This document shows positions 26,306-36,017 of a DNA stretch of 64,000 bases, one piece after another. Position numbers and translations under genes: made by a program. The DNA comes from Isosphaeraceae bacterium (GTDB lineage: Bacteria > Planctomycetota > Planctomycetia > Isosphaerales > Isosphaeraceae): contig BPJS01000001.1 in assembly GCA_026004735.1 (NCBI GenBank), positions 3,924,859-3,988,858 on the forward strand, read 5' to 3'. The notes under the pieces are model-generated. The model had not been told where the DNA came from. It saw only the letters and a program-made list of their open reading frames with translations, and did not search any database. How positions within the stretch are numbered: the stretch's first letter is position 1; every line of letters begins with the position of its first letter.

Positions 26306-29300
26306 GTGGGCGTCGACGCCCCCTCCGACCCAGCGGCTCGCGATCCCCTCGACCTCTTCCTCGAACCCGTCGCCGCCTGGTTCCGCAACCGCTTTGCCTC
26401 GCTCACTCCACCCCAACGCCTGGGATGGCCGTCGATCGTTCGCGGCGAACATACGCTGATCGTCGCCCCGACCGGATCCGGCAAAACCCTTGCCGCCTTC
26501 CTGGCCTGTCTCAACCACCTCTGGGCGCACCCCCCGGGCTCTGCCCAGCCGCGCGGCACCGAGCTGCTCTATCTCTCGCCACTCAAGGCCCTCAATGTCG
26601 ACGTCGCCCGCAACCTCGTCGAACCGCTCGAGGGCATCCAGGCCACCGCCCAGGCCCTCGGCGCCCCGATCCGCCCCCTCCGCCTCGGGGTTCGCACCGG
26701 CGATACCCCACCCGCCCAGCGCGCCTGCATGATCCGCCGCCCCCCCAACCTCCTGATCACCACCCCCGAATCCCTCCACCTGCTCCTGACAAGTCGTGCT
26801 CGCCAGACCCTCAGCGCCGTCCGATTCGTCATCGTCGACGAAATTCACGCCTTGGCCGGTAACAAACGCGGCGTCTTCTTGAGCCTCCTGCTCGAGCGGC
26901 TCCAGGCCCTCCAATCCGCCGAATTCCTCCGAATCGGCCTCTCCGCAACCCAGCGCCCGCTCGACGAGGTCGCCCGCTTCCTGGGCGGTCGACGCAAACG
27001 CTCCGGTCACGGTCTCACCGCATGCTACGAACCGCGCCCCGTCACCATCGTTGATGCCGGCATCCGCAAGGAACTCGACCTGCTGGTCCATGCCCCCCGG
27101 CCGGCTTCCCCAGGCGGTTCGGTCTGGCCGGAAATCGAAGCCGACCTGCTGGCCCAAATTGGCCAGCACCGCTCCACGCTCATCTTTGCCAACAACCGCC
27201 GGGTCGTCGAACGCCTCGCAGCCGCTCTCAATCAGCGCGCCGCCGAATCCGACGCCGATCCGGTTGACCTCCTCGCCCGTCCTCATCACGGAAGCCTCAG
27301 TCCCGAGGTTCGCCGCGCTACCGAATCGGCCTTAAAGGACGGGCGGCTACGGGCCGTCGTCGCCACCGCGTCGCTCGAACTCGGGATCGACATGGCCGCC
27401 GTCGACCTGGTCTGCCAGGTCGAGTCGCCCGGCTCTGTCGCCCGCGCGCTGCAGCGCGTCGGCCGTGCCGGCCATGTCGTCGGTTCGGTCAGCCGCGGCC
27501 GTATCTACGCCAAGTCCCTTGCCGATTTGCTGGAATCGGCCGCACTGGTCCGCGCAATGCGCCGCGGCGAGGTCGAACAGCTCCGCGTCCCGACCAACTG
27601 CCTCGACGTCCTGGCCCAACAGGTCGTCTCCTGCGTGGCTCAAGGCCCGACCGACGTCCTGGCGCTCTACGACCTCGTTCGCTCGGCCTACCCCTATGCC
27701 CAGCTCCCGCTCGTCGCCTTCGAAGACGTCCTCCGTATGGTCTCCGGCCGGTTCGGTCTGGAGACGTTTCGCGACCTTCGCCCCCGCATCAGTTGGGATC
27801 GCGTCCATCAGCGCCTGCTCCCCTTGCCCGGCACCGCCGCGCTCGCGCTGACCGGCGGCGGCACCATCCCCGACTCCGGCCAGTTCCCCCTGGTCCTCGG
27901 AGACAACGGACCTCGCCTCGGCGAACTCGACGAAGAGTTCGTCCTCGAGCGTCGGATCGGCGAAACGTTTCGTCTCGGCCACGGCACCTGGCGGATCGAG
28001 GCCATCGAACCGCATCGCGTCGTCGTCTCCCCGGCCGCGGGCCACGCCGCCTTGCTTCCGTTTTGGCGCGGCGAGGCTGCCGGCCGCTCCCCCGAACTCG
28101 GTCAGGCTGTCGCTGAGTTGGCCCGTCTGATCCGCGAAGACCTGCACGACGGCCGCGACCCGACGTCTTGGCTCGCTTCCGACTGCGGCCTCGATCTCCA
28201 CGCCGCCCGTCGTCTGACGCGTTTCGTGGCCCGTCAGATCGCCTCCGCCGGCGCTGTCCCCGACGACCGCACCATCCTGGTCGAGTCCTTCCCCGACCCC
28301 GCCGGCGGTCTCGGCCTGGCCATCCTCACTCCCTACGGCCACCGCTTCCACCACGCCCTCAAGCTCGCCCTCCTGCCGCGCCTCCGCCAGCGCCTCGGTC
28401 TCGAGCTGGCTGCCCTCCACGCCGACGATGGCTTGCTCTTCCGACTCCCCGATATTGACACGCCCCCTCTCGACGTCCTCGCCGCCCTCACCCCCGACCT
28501 CGCCGAGCAAGCCATTCGCGAGGAACTCGGCCACAGCTCCCTCTTCGGGCTCCGCTTCCGCCAGAATGCCGCCCGTGCGCTGCTGATGCCCCGACCCGAC
28601 CCGACCCGCCGCACCCCCCTCTGGCTCCAGCGCCTCCGCGCCCGCGACCTCCTCCAGACCGTTCGCCGCCACCCCGATTTCCCGGTCGTCCTCGAAACTT
28701 ACCGCGAATGCCTCGTCTCCGACCTCGACCTCCCCTGTCTCCGTCGCCTTCTCGAGTCGATCCAGGACGGATCGACCCGCGTCGTCACCCGCAACGGCCA
28801 CCAGCCCTCCCCCTTCGCCGCCGAACTCATCTTCCAATTCACCCAAAAATATCTTTACGAATGGGATGAACCACGCCGCGACCAGCGCCCCGTCTCCCAC
28901 GAACCCGACCACGACCGCCTGAACGCCATCCTCGACGGCGGCTGGCCCGGCTTCCGCCTCGACCTCGACCCGGCCGCTGTCGACCACCTCAACCGTCGCC
29001 TCCGCGGCCAGCGTCTGCCGCGCTCTCTCGTCGAACTGGCCGAATGGCTCCGCCAGCTTGGCGACCTCGCCCCGTCCGAACTCCCCCCCAGCCTTGCCAC
29101 CTGGCTCGACAGCCTGATCGCCGAGGGCCGCATCACTCGGTTCTCGATCTCGGGGGCCTCGGAGCCCGAGCTTTGGATCTCGTCCGAAGACGCCCCCCTC
29201 TACGCCGCCGCCTTTGCCGCGCAGCCTGACATCCACGCGCGCGCGACCATCCTCCAACGCTTCGCTGCCAGCCGCGCTCTGGTCAGTGCTGACGAAGCCG

Positions 29301-30730
29301 CACGCCGTTACGGCCTCGAACTCAGCCAGGTTGCCGCTCTCCTCGAGTCGCTAACCGAGGCCGGACAACTGGCCCGGCTCGATCCTCAACCCCAACAGCC
29401 CACCCGCTGGGCCGACCGCCGCAACCTCGCCGAGCTGCGCCGCACGACCCTCGCCCTCCGCCGCCGCGACTCTCTGGCCGTCACCCCGGAAACCTTCGTT
29501 GACTTCCTCCTCCGCGACCACCAGCTCACACCGCCTCGTTCGCCCCAAGGCGCCTCAGCGCTGGCCGCCGCGCTGCTTCGCCTCGAAGGCTTCGCCGCGC
29601 CGCTCGAATTCTGGGAATCCGAATTGTTGCCACGCCGCCTTCCGGACTTCCAGCCCGCCTGGCTCGCCGCCGCCGTCCGCGACGGCATCTTCCTACCCCG
29701 CGGCCGACCCGGCCCGCGCGACGCCCCGCTCCTGGCCTTCTTTCACACCGCCGAACCCTTTACCGGCTCGTGGCCCCAACCTCCCAACGACCCCCTCACC
29801 GCGCACGATTCGGTCGTTCTCCAGACCCTGCAAAACCGTGGCGCTTGCCTGGTCGACGACCTGCTGGCCGCCGCGGGCCTGAAACACTCGGAGCTACGGT
29901 CCTCACTGCTCCGCCTCTTCGGCCACGGCTTGGTCACGCTCGACCATCTCGATGCTCTTCGCTCACCATCCGCGGCTGCCCTTCGCCCCCTGACAGCCGC
30001 GCGGACGGCATCCCTCGCCGCCCAACGACCCCGCCTCGGCCGCCGCCGCGCGACCGCCTCGCCCCCACCTCAGCCCCGCTGGAGGCTCTGGCCCGCCTCC
30101 CTCCCACCGCCCGACGACCCCGACACTCCCCTTCTGGCCTGGGCCGAACGCCTCCTCGATCGCTACGCCATCCTCTGCCGAGAAACCGTCGCCCTCGACC
30201 CGGCCGCTCCCCCGTGGCGCGACCTGGTCGACCCCCTCGAGCGCGCCGAGCTGCGCGGTGAACTCCGACGCGGCTACTTCGTCGAAGGCCTTTCCGGCGT
30301 TCAGTACACCCTCCCCGAAACCGCCGACGCGCTGGCGCGCCACCAGCCCAACTCCCCGCCCACCCTCATCAATACACTCGACCCAGCCAACCTCTATGGC
30401 TCGGGCGCACCGTTTGACATCCCCCTGCTCGACAACGCGACTGCCCGCCTCCCACGCTCTCCGGCCAACTTCCTCGTCCTCGCTTCCGGCCGGCCGATCC
30501 TGATCATCGAAGCCTATGGCCGCCGACTGACCGGCCTTCCTTCGGCCTCTGACTCCGAACTTCAAGCTGCCCTCAGCCTCCTCCCCGCGCTGGCCAGACC
30601 CCCGCGCCGGACCCTCAAGATCGAAACATATAACTCGACCCCCGCCCTCTCCAGCCCCGCCGCAGCTTGGCTTGCCGACCTCGGCTTCGTCCGCCATCCG
30701 CCTGGGATGGCCTTCTACGCAAAATGGTAA
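26306..30730 (+). CDS. lhr: Lhr-type large superfamily 2 DNA helicase
   Basis: 1474 residues, the long Lhr form. The helicase core has Q-motif-like LTPPQRLGWPSI, Walker A APTGSGKT (54-61), motif II DEIH (178-181), SATQRPL, and motifs V/VI SLELGIDMAAVDLVCQ and RALQRVGRAGH. The Lhr winged-helix/beta-barrel (DUF1998-free) region and a very long C-terminal extension follow, unlike the ~870-residue short Lhr-core proteins. Lhr unwinds RNA:DNA hybrids and branched DNA and is linked to repair. GTG start at 26306. No nuclease or ligase partner lies beside it; the next gene is an LpxH-like phosphoesterase. Confidence 0.92.
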   Translation: MGVDAPSDPAARDPLDLFLEPVAAWFRNRFASLTPPQRLGWPSIVRGEHTLIVAPTGSGKTLAAFLACLNHLWAHPPGSAQPRGTELLYLSPLKALNVDVARNLVEPLEGIQATAQALGAPIRPLRLGVRTGDTPPAQRACMIRRPPNLLITTPESLHLLLTSRARQTLSAVRFVIVDEIHALAGNKRGVFLSLLLERLQALQSAEFLRIGLSATQRPLDEVARFLGGRRKRSGHGLTACYEPRPVTIVDAGIRKELDLLVHAPRPASPGGSVWPEIEADLLAQIGQHRSTLIFANNRRVVERLAAALNQRAAESDADPVDLLARPHHGSLSPEVRRATESALKDGRLRAVVATASLELGIDMAAVDLVCQVESPGSVARALQRVGRAGHVVGSVSRGRIYAKSLADLLESAALVRAMRRGEVEQLRVPTNCLDVLAQQVVSCVAQGPTDVLALYDLVRSAYPYAQLPLVAFEDVLRMVSGRFGLETFRDLRPRISWDRVHQRLLPLPGTAALALTGGGTIPDSGQFPLVLGDNGPRLGELDEEFVLERRIGETFRLGHGTWRIEAIEPHRVVVSPAAGHAALLPFWRGEAAGRSPELGQAVAELARLIREDLHDGRDPTSWLASDCGLDLHAARRLTRFVARQIASAGAVPDDRTILVESFPDPAGGLGLAILTPYGHRFHHALKLALLPRLRQRLGLELAALHADDGLLFRLPDIDTPPLDVLAALTPDLAEQAIREELGHSSLFGLRFRQNAARALLMPRPDPTRRTPLWLQRLRARDLLQTVRRHPDFPVVLETYRECLVSDLDLPCLRRLLESIQDGSTRVVTRNGHQPSPFAAELIFQFTQKYLYEWDEPRRDQRPVSHEPDHDRLNAILDGGWPGFRLDLDPAAVDHLNRRLRGQRLPRSLVELAEWLRQLGDLAPSELPPSLATWLDSLIAEGRITRFSISGASEPELWISSEDAPLYAAAFAAQPDIHARATILQRFAASRALVSADEAARRYGLELSQVAALLESLTEAGQLARLDPQPQQPTRWADRRNLAELRRTTLALRRRDSLAVTPETFVDFLLRDHQLTPPRSPQGASALAAALLRLEGFAAPLEFWESELLPRRLPDFQPAWLAAAVRDGIFLPRGRPGPRDAPLLAFFHTAEPFTGSWPQPPNDPLTAHDSVVLQTLQNRGACLVDDLLAAAGLKHSELRSSLLRLFGHGLVTLDHLDALRSPSAAALRPLTAARTASLAAQRPRLGRRRATASPPPQPRWRLWPASLPPPDDPDTPLLAWAERLLDRYAILCRETVALDPAAPPWRDLVDPLERAELRGELRRGYFVEGLSGVQYTLPETADALARHQPNSPPTLINTLDPANLYGSGAPFDIPLLDNATARLPRSPANFLVLASGRPILIIEAYGRRLTGLPSASDSELQAALSLLPALARPPRRTLKIETYNSTPALSSPAAAWLADLGFVRHPPGMAFYAKW

Positions 30731-30822
30731 ACTAATTGTCTGGTTGTGCCGTTGATCGGCCGGACACGCCCGGCAATCCCGGCCCGGTCCGCCGGCATCT
30801 CTGTCTTTCTCGCCGATGCCCC

Positions 30823-31617
30823 ATGCTGATTGATCGACCCGGCGACGGCCCACCCGAATACGACTGCATCGTCATCAGCGACCTGCATCTCGGAAGCGCC
30901 GTCTGCCAGGTCAAACTCCTCGAGGAATTCTTAGTCTGGGCCTGCCAGAACAGCCGCATGCTCGTCATCAACGGCGATATCTTCGACGACCTGAACTTTA
31001 AGCGGCTCTCCCGCCGCCACTTCGCCTGCCTCAAAATCATCCGCCGCAACTCCGACCGGCCCGACTTCCGCCTCATCTGGATCCGCGGCAACCACGACGG
31101 CCCGGCCGATATCGTCAGCCATCTCGTGGGCGTCGACATCCACGACGAATTCATCTACGAATCCGCCCAGATCCGCCTCATGATCCTCCACGGCGACCAG
31201 TTCGACAACGTCGTCACCAAACACCCCCTCCTGACCGCATTCGGCAGCTTTCTCTTCGGCATCATCCAGAAGATTGCTCCCCACAACGCCGCTCGCTGGA
31301 TCCGCAGCGTCTCCAAGCGCTGGCAACGCAACGGACCCAAAGTCGAACGCGGCGCCGTCGAACACGCCCGCTCCAACGGCTGCGAATTCGTCACCTGCGG
31401 CCACACCCACCAGGCCAAATCCTCCGTCGTCGACGGCATTCACTACTTCAACACCGGCACCTGGACCGAAAAATCCCCCTGCCCCTTCCTCGGCGTCCGC
31501 GGGCACCACATCGAACTCGAATTCTGGCCCCTCCCCACAGCCCAGCCACCGGCACCGCCCGCTGACGCCGCCTCCTCAATCCCGGCCTCCCCTCCCTCGC
31601 CCTCTACTCCCGGTTGA
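30823..31617 (+). CDS. LpxH-like metallophosphoesterase
   Basis: 264 residues from the ATG at 30823. Calcineurin-like phosphoesterase with complete metal motifs: SDLHLGS (Asp20, His22), INGDIFDD (Asp52), RGNHDG (Asn90-His91), LHGDQFDN (His123) and CGHTHQ (about 203-208). The combination resembles UDP-2,3-diacylglucosamine pyrophosphatase (LpxH) of lipid A synthesis, which is plausible in planctomycetes, but many bacteria use this family for other phosphates. A Pro/Ala-rich tail follows the domain. A longer frame to 30736 is open, but its N-terminus does not match the family. Confidence 0.83.
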   Translation: MLIDRPGDGPPEYDCIVISDLHLGSAVCQVKLLEEFLVWACQNSRMLVINGDIFDDLNFKRLSRRHFACLKIIRRNSDRPDFRLIWIRGNHDGPADIVSHLVGVDIHDEFIYESAQIRLMILHGDQFDNVVTKHPLLTAFGSFLFGIIQKIAPHNAARWIRSVSKRWQRNGPKVERGAVEHARSNGCEFVTCGHTHQAKSSVVDGIHYFNTGTWTEKSPCPFLGVRGHHIELEFWPLPTAQPPAPPADAASSIPASPPSPSTPG

Positions 31618-31724
31618 CCCGCCTTGCTCCCCCGTTTCGCCACGGCCTACGATAGCATCTTGCTTGGGCACAAACCCCCACGGGTTCCCTAACCGGCCCG
31701 GCCTCCCTCCGAGAGTCAACCTCC

Positions 31725-33257
31725 GTGGCAACCACCCGCACCGAACGCGACTCGATGGGTTCCGTCCAAGTCCCCGCCGATGCCTACTACGGCGCCCAGA
31801 CCCGGCGTGCTCAACTCAATTTCCAGATCAGCCCCCTGCGCCTCCCCCGCGGCCTGATCCGCGCCCTGGGCCTGATCAAACAGGCGGCCGCCCACGTCAA
31901 CCTCGACCTCGGATTGCTTGACCCGACCCGCGCCCAGGCCATCATCGCCGCCGCCACCGAAGTCGCCGACGGCCAACTCGACGACCAGTTCGTCGTCGAC
32001 CTCTTCCAGACTGGCTCCGGCACCTCGTCCAACATGAACGTCAACGAGGTCGTCGCCAGCCGCGCCAACGAACTCCTCGGCCAGGCCCGCGGCGGCAAAT
32101 CACCCGTCCACCCCAACGACCACGTCAACCTCGGGCAATCCTCCAACGACGTCTTCCCCACCGCCATCCACGTCGCCGCCGTCGAGGCGATCTCAAACTC
32201 CCTGATCCCCTCCCTGCGCTCCCTCCACGAAGCCCTCCAGTCCAAGGCCGAGGCCTTCGACTCCATCGTCAAGATCGGCCGCACCCACCTCCAGGATGCC
32301 GTTCCCATCCGCCTCGGTCAGGAATTCGCCGGCTACGCCGCCCAAATCCAGCACGGCCTGCGCCGGCTCGATGTCGCCCTCAACGCCCTGGCCGAACTGC
32401 CCATCGGCGGCACCGCCATCGGCACCGGCATCAATACCCACACCGAGTTCCCCGCCCGCATGGCCGCCCAGCTCTCCCGCGCCACCGGCCTGGTCTTCAA
32501 ACATGCCGAGGGCGGACACTGCTTCGAATCCATCGCCGCGCGCGACGCCGCCGTCGAAGCCTCCGGCCTGATCCGCACCGTCGCCATCTCCCTCGGCATC
32601 ATCGCCAACAACATCCGCTGGCTCGCCTCCGGACCACGCTGCGGCCTCGGCGAACTGCTCATCCCCGAGCTTCAACCCGGCAGCTCGATCATGCCTGCCA
32701 AGGTCAACCCCGTCATCCCCGAAGCCGTCCTCATGGTCACCGCCCAGATCGTTGGCAACGACGCCACCATCGCCTGGGCCAACGCGACGCTGTCCAACTT
32801 CCAGCTCAACGTCGGCATGCCGGTTATCGCCTACAACCTCTTGCAGTCGATCGAACTGCTGGCCGCTGCCGCCGACCACCTCCGGACCCGCTGCCTCGAC
32901 GCCCGCGACTTCTTCCAGGCCCACGCCATCGACCCGCCCGGCGTCACCGCCCTCCAACCCTCCCCACAAATCAGCAACACCGTCGAACGCAGCCTCGCCA
33001 TGTGCACGGTGCTCGCTCCCGAGATCGGCTACGACGCCGCGGCCGCCATCGCCAAACATGCCTACCACCACGGCCTCAACGTCCGCGACGTCGTCCTGAG
33101 CCTGGCCGGCAAGTCCGCCGCCGAGGCCGCCCAGGCCCTCCATCTCAATCAACCCCTCAGCCGCGATATCCCCGACGCCGAGCGCCTCCACCAACTCCTC
33201 GACCCCTATACCCAGACGATTCGCGGTACCGGCCTCGGCCGCGCCGCCGGTGGCTAA
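31725..33257 (+). CDS. fumC: Class II fumarate hydratase
   Basis: 510 residues, TCA cycle interconversion of fumarate and malate, cytosolic. Family signatures: GSGTSSNMNVNEVVASRA (about 97-114), GRTHLQDAVPI, and GSSIMPAKVNPV, which contains the catalytic Ser loop of the fumarase/aspartase superfamily. It is somewhat longer than typical FumC (about 460-470), partly through an insert near PPGVTALQPSPQISN. GTG start at 31725. Class II aspartase is the main alternative; the overall order and the GTGINTHTEFP stretch favour fumarase. Confidence 0.9.
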   Translation: MATTRTERDSMGSVQVPADAYYGAQTRRAQLNFQISPLRLPRGLIRALGLIKQAAAHVNLDLGLLDPTRAQAIIAAATEVADGQLDDQFVVDLFQTGSGTSSNMNVNEVVASRANELLGQARGGKSPVHPNDHVNLGQSSNDVFPTAIHVAAVEAISNSLIPSLRSLHEALQSKAEAFDSIVKIGRTHLQDAVPIRLGQEFAGYAAQIQHGLRRLDVALNALAELPIGGTAIGTGINTHTEFPARMAAQLSRATGLVFKHAEGGHCFESIAARDAAVEASGLIRTVAISLGIIANNIRWLASGPRCGLGELLIPELQPGSSIMPAKVNPVIPEAVLMVTAQIVGNDATIAWANATLSNFQLNVGMPVIAYNLLQSIELLAAAADHLRTRCLDARDFFQAHAIDPPGVTALQPSPQISNTVERSLAMCTVLAPEIGYDAAAAIAKHAYHHGLNVRDVVLSLAGKSAAEAAQALHLNQPLSRDIPDAERLHQLLDPYTQTIRGTGLGRAAGG

Positions 33258-33273
33258 GCCTGGCACCTGACCC

Positions 33274-34416
33274 GTGGACGCCTTCTTTACCCAACCCCCG
33301 AACGCTCCTCCTCCGCCCTCCGGCGCCACCCCCGATCCACACCCAGGGCCGGACCGCCCCGCTCCGTCCCTGATCGAGCAACTTTCCGACGACCCGATCC
33401 TCGCCCCCGACCCCCTGCCCAGCCATCCCCAGGTTCTCGTCCTGCCCGAACGACGGACCAACCGCCTCGCCTCGATCTTCCTGATCCCCTCCATCGCCAT
33501 TTCCGCCGCCCTGCTGATCTCCTCAAAACCCTGGAGCCGCCCCAACGGAACCGACCAGCCCCGAACGGCCCTCCCCCCCGCGGGTTCTACCGTATTGACC
33601 GATCCCCGGCCGCTACCGCCCCATCCCGCAGTCGCCGATCCGAGCGCTTCGGCTGCAGATCTCGTCGTGATCCTCCCCACCGACCCGCCCTCCGCCCCAA
33701 CGGAACCGAACCAGACCACCCAGCTTCTGACGCCCCTGGTCGCCACAACGCCTCCGTCACCCCCACACGCCCCGGCCCCGGCTCCTGCTGGGGAGGAAGT
33801 TTCCGCCAACACGGTCGACCCGACCGCCCGCGCGTGGGCCGAGATCGAGGATCAAGCCGGTCGCCTCGCCGCGGAACGCGACCAGCTCGACCGCCTCAAG
33901 CCCGCCCTGCTCGAGCAAGAGGTTCTTGAACGCCAGCGCCAAGACCTCAACCGACGGCTTGCCTTTCTCGACCAGCTTCGGCACGCGGCCACCCACGACC
34001 CCGCGGCTCTTCACCGGCTGGCCGAGCACTCCGATCCCCCTCCGGCTCTGCGCAGCGACGCATCAGCCCGACTCGACGAGCTGGCTCGCTCCCGCTCGCT
34101 CCGCGCTGCCTGGATCTCCCGGCTGCGCGGCCTGGGCTACTCCGAACCGGCCATCCTTGACGAAATCGCCCGCGCCTGGGCTCGCAATCGCACGACCCGC
34201 AACGGTCCCCAGACCCGCACGGAAGCCCTACGCCGCGCTGCCGCCGAACTCATCGCCGTTCCTCTCGCCGCTTCGCCCAATCCAAAACCTCCCGCGGCCA
34301 GCCGCTCGGTTCGCTCTGGCAAGCCCGCCGCCCACGGCCCGAACTCCACCAGCCCGTTCGGCCTCTCCCTGCGCCGACGCCTCACCCCTCAGCCCCCATC
34401 CGCCCCCTTCCCGTAA
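33274..34416 (+). CDS. Membrane-anchored proline-rich/coiled-coil protein, unknown
   Basis: 380 residues, GTG start 16 bp after fumC. The first ~60 residues are Pro-rich and cytoplasmic, one helix near 69-84 (IFLIPSIAISAALLI) spans the membrane, and a long Pro/Thr-rich linker follows. Residues about 190-240 look like a coiled coil (RLAAERDQLDRLKPALLEQ). The tail is Arg-rich and basic. No family recognised. Close spacing suggests co-transcription with fumC and the next gene; a structural role is possible but unproven. Confidence 0.65.
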   Translation: MDAFFTQPPNAPPPPSGATPDPHPGPDRPAPSLIEQLSDDPILAPDPLPSHPQVLVLPERRTNRLASIFLIPSIAISAALLISSKPWSRPNGTDQPRTALPPAGSTVLTDPRPLPPHPAVADPSASAADLVVILPTDPPSAPTEPNQTTQLLTPLVATTPPSPPHAPAPAPAGEEVSANTVDPTARAWAEIEDQAGRLAAERDQLDRLKPALLEQEVLERQRQDLNRRLAFLDQLRHAATHDPAALHRLAEHSDPPPALRSDASARLDELARSRSLRAAWISRLRGLGYSEPAILDEIARAWARNRTTRNGPQTRTEALRRAAAELIAVPLAASPNPKPPAASRSVRSGKPAAHGPNSTSPFGLSLRRRLTPQPPSAPFP

Positions 34417-34457
34417 CCACGGCGGTTCCCTGCTGCTGTCCTCCGGAGCGATCCCCC

Positions 34458-35834
34458 ATGCCGGCCTGGTTTCTCGTCGCGCTCACCCTCTTCGCCCAGG
34501 CTCCCTCTCCCCCCGACAACGCGCCGGCTTCTAGCCTCGAGGCCGGCCTTCAACTGCTTCGCGAGGGCGATGAACTGGCCGACGCCGGCAAAACCACCGA
34601 CGCCGAAATCCGCTACCAACAGGCCATGGAACTCCTGCTCCCACGCCTCCGCGGCCTCCCCTTCAAACACCCCGTCCGCCGCGACGTCACCCCCCGCGAC
34701 CAGATCCGCTCCTACCTCCTCAAGAAACTCGAGGAAGACGCCACCCCCGAAGAACGCCGCGCCGAGGAACTGTCCCTCAAAGCCTTCGGCCTCATCCCCC
34801 GCGACCTCAACTACGAAGAGCTGCTCCTCCGCGTTTACACCGACGAAGTCGGCGCCTTCTACGACCCCAAGACCGACACGATGCACCTGATCCTCGAACC
34901 CGAAGGCGGCCGCAAACCCGGCTTGCTTGAAGCCTTGCTCGGCCGCAAGCCCGGCTTCGACAAGGAGGAATCCAAAACCATCATCGCCCACGAACTGACC
35001 CACGCCTTGGCCGACCAGCACTACCAGCTCGAACGCTTCATGGACGCCGTCAACCACGACGACGACCGTGCCCTGGCCCTCAGCGCCCTCATCGAAGGCG
35101 AAGCTACCCTCGTCATGCTCGGCGCATCGTCTGGCGACTGGAGCGGTAAGGAAACCGCCAAACTGCCCGCTGAGGCCCTCGGTCGCGTCTTCTCCTTGCT
35201 CGCTCCCTTCCTGCCCATCGCCGGCAGCGCTTCGTTACGCACTGCGCCCCCTATCATCCGCGACAGCCTCCTGTTCCCCTACCTCCGCGGTGTCGTCTTC
35301 TGCGCCCGTCAGGTCAACGCCCACGGCTGGCCAGCGCTCGACCAGGCCTACGCCTCGCCCCCCCTCTCCACGGAGCAAATCCTCCACCCCGACAAATACG
35401 GACCCGACGGGGATCCCCCCACCGACTTCGACCTCGGGACCCTCGATCCCGGGCCGGAGTGGACCGAACTCGAACGCGACGTCCTCGGCGAATTCCAGAT
35501 CGCCATCCTGCTCCGCTCCCACGACGGCAAAAACGCCGCCGCTGGCTGGGACGGCGACCGCTATGCCACTTACGAAAACGCCCACGGTCAACTCGGCCTC
35601 GTCTGGATCACCACCTGGGACTCTCCCGACGAGGCCCGCCAGTTCGCCCGCGCTCTCGGCCAGTATCAGGCCCGCCGCAACCCCGACGACCGCGGCGACT
35701 ACCTGATCCTCGACTCTGGCCCCGACGTCGCCCTCGTCCAAGGTTTCGACCCCGAAACCAACCACCGCCTCGCCGAGCGCATCCTCCAGTCGCCTCGTTT
35801 CGAGAAGCAATTCACCCCACCCAACGCCCCCTAA
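34458..35834 (+). CDS. Secreted HExxH metallopeptidase-like protein
   Basis: 458 residues. Short signal peptide (PAWFLVALTLFAQA). A helical, TPR-like part (about 25-65) precedes the zincin core: HELTH at 178-182 (His178, Glu179, His182) in IIAHELTHALADQHY. The third zinc ligand is probably Glu213 or Glu215 in ALIEGEATLVML, the gluzincin pattern. This combination occurs in uncharacterised bacterial proteins with similar HELTHALxDQ motifs. Likely exported peptidase, but activity is inferred. It follows the proline-rich membrane protein by 41 bp. Confidence 0.75.
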   Translation: MPAWFLVALTLFAQAPSPPDNAPASSLEAGLQLLREGDELADAGKTTDAEIRYQQAMELLLPRLRGLPFKHPVRRDVTPRDQIRSYLLKKLEEDATPEERRAEELSLKAFGLIPRDLNYEELLLRVYTDEVGAFYDPKTDTMHLILEPEGGRKPGLLEALLGRKPGFDKEESKTIIAHELTHALADQHYQLERFMDAVNHDDDRALALSALIEGEATLVMLGASSGDWSGKETAKLPAEALGRVFSLLAPFLPIAGSASLRTAPPIIRDSLLFPYLRGVVFCARQVNAHGWPALDQAYASPPLSTEQILHPDKYGPDGDPPTDFDLGTLDPGPEWTELERDVLGEFQIAILLRSHDGKNAAAGWDGDRYATYENAHGQLGLVWITTWDSPDEARQFARALGQYQARRNPDDRGDYLILDSGPDVALVQGFDPETNHRLAERILQSPRFEKQFTPPNAP

Positions 35835-36017
35835 CCCCCCACGAGCTCGCGCCCCGACAAACCTACATCCCCCGGACCGGCTCTCCCCGTCGGCCCCCCC
35901 GTTTTCACCCCTTCGCAGCCCACGCGTTCCCCCCAATAACGTCCTGATGCACTCGAATCACCTCAACAGCAGCGCCGGTTTTGGTGCGACCTCATCTCAG
36001 GCAAGGAGCCATGACTG

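Noticed and set aside
27347..29257. Antisense frame of about 636 codons opposite lhr
   Set aside because: Glu/Gly/Val-rich composition without motif; it is the reverse of a C-rich helicase gene whose sense frame has all helicase motifs.
32193..33812. Antisense frame of about 539 codons
   Set aside because: Opposite fumC and the next gene; skewed strand composition keeps stops rare, which explains it.
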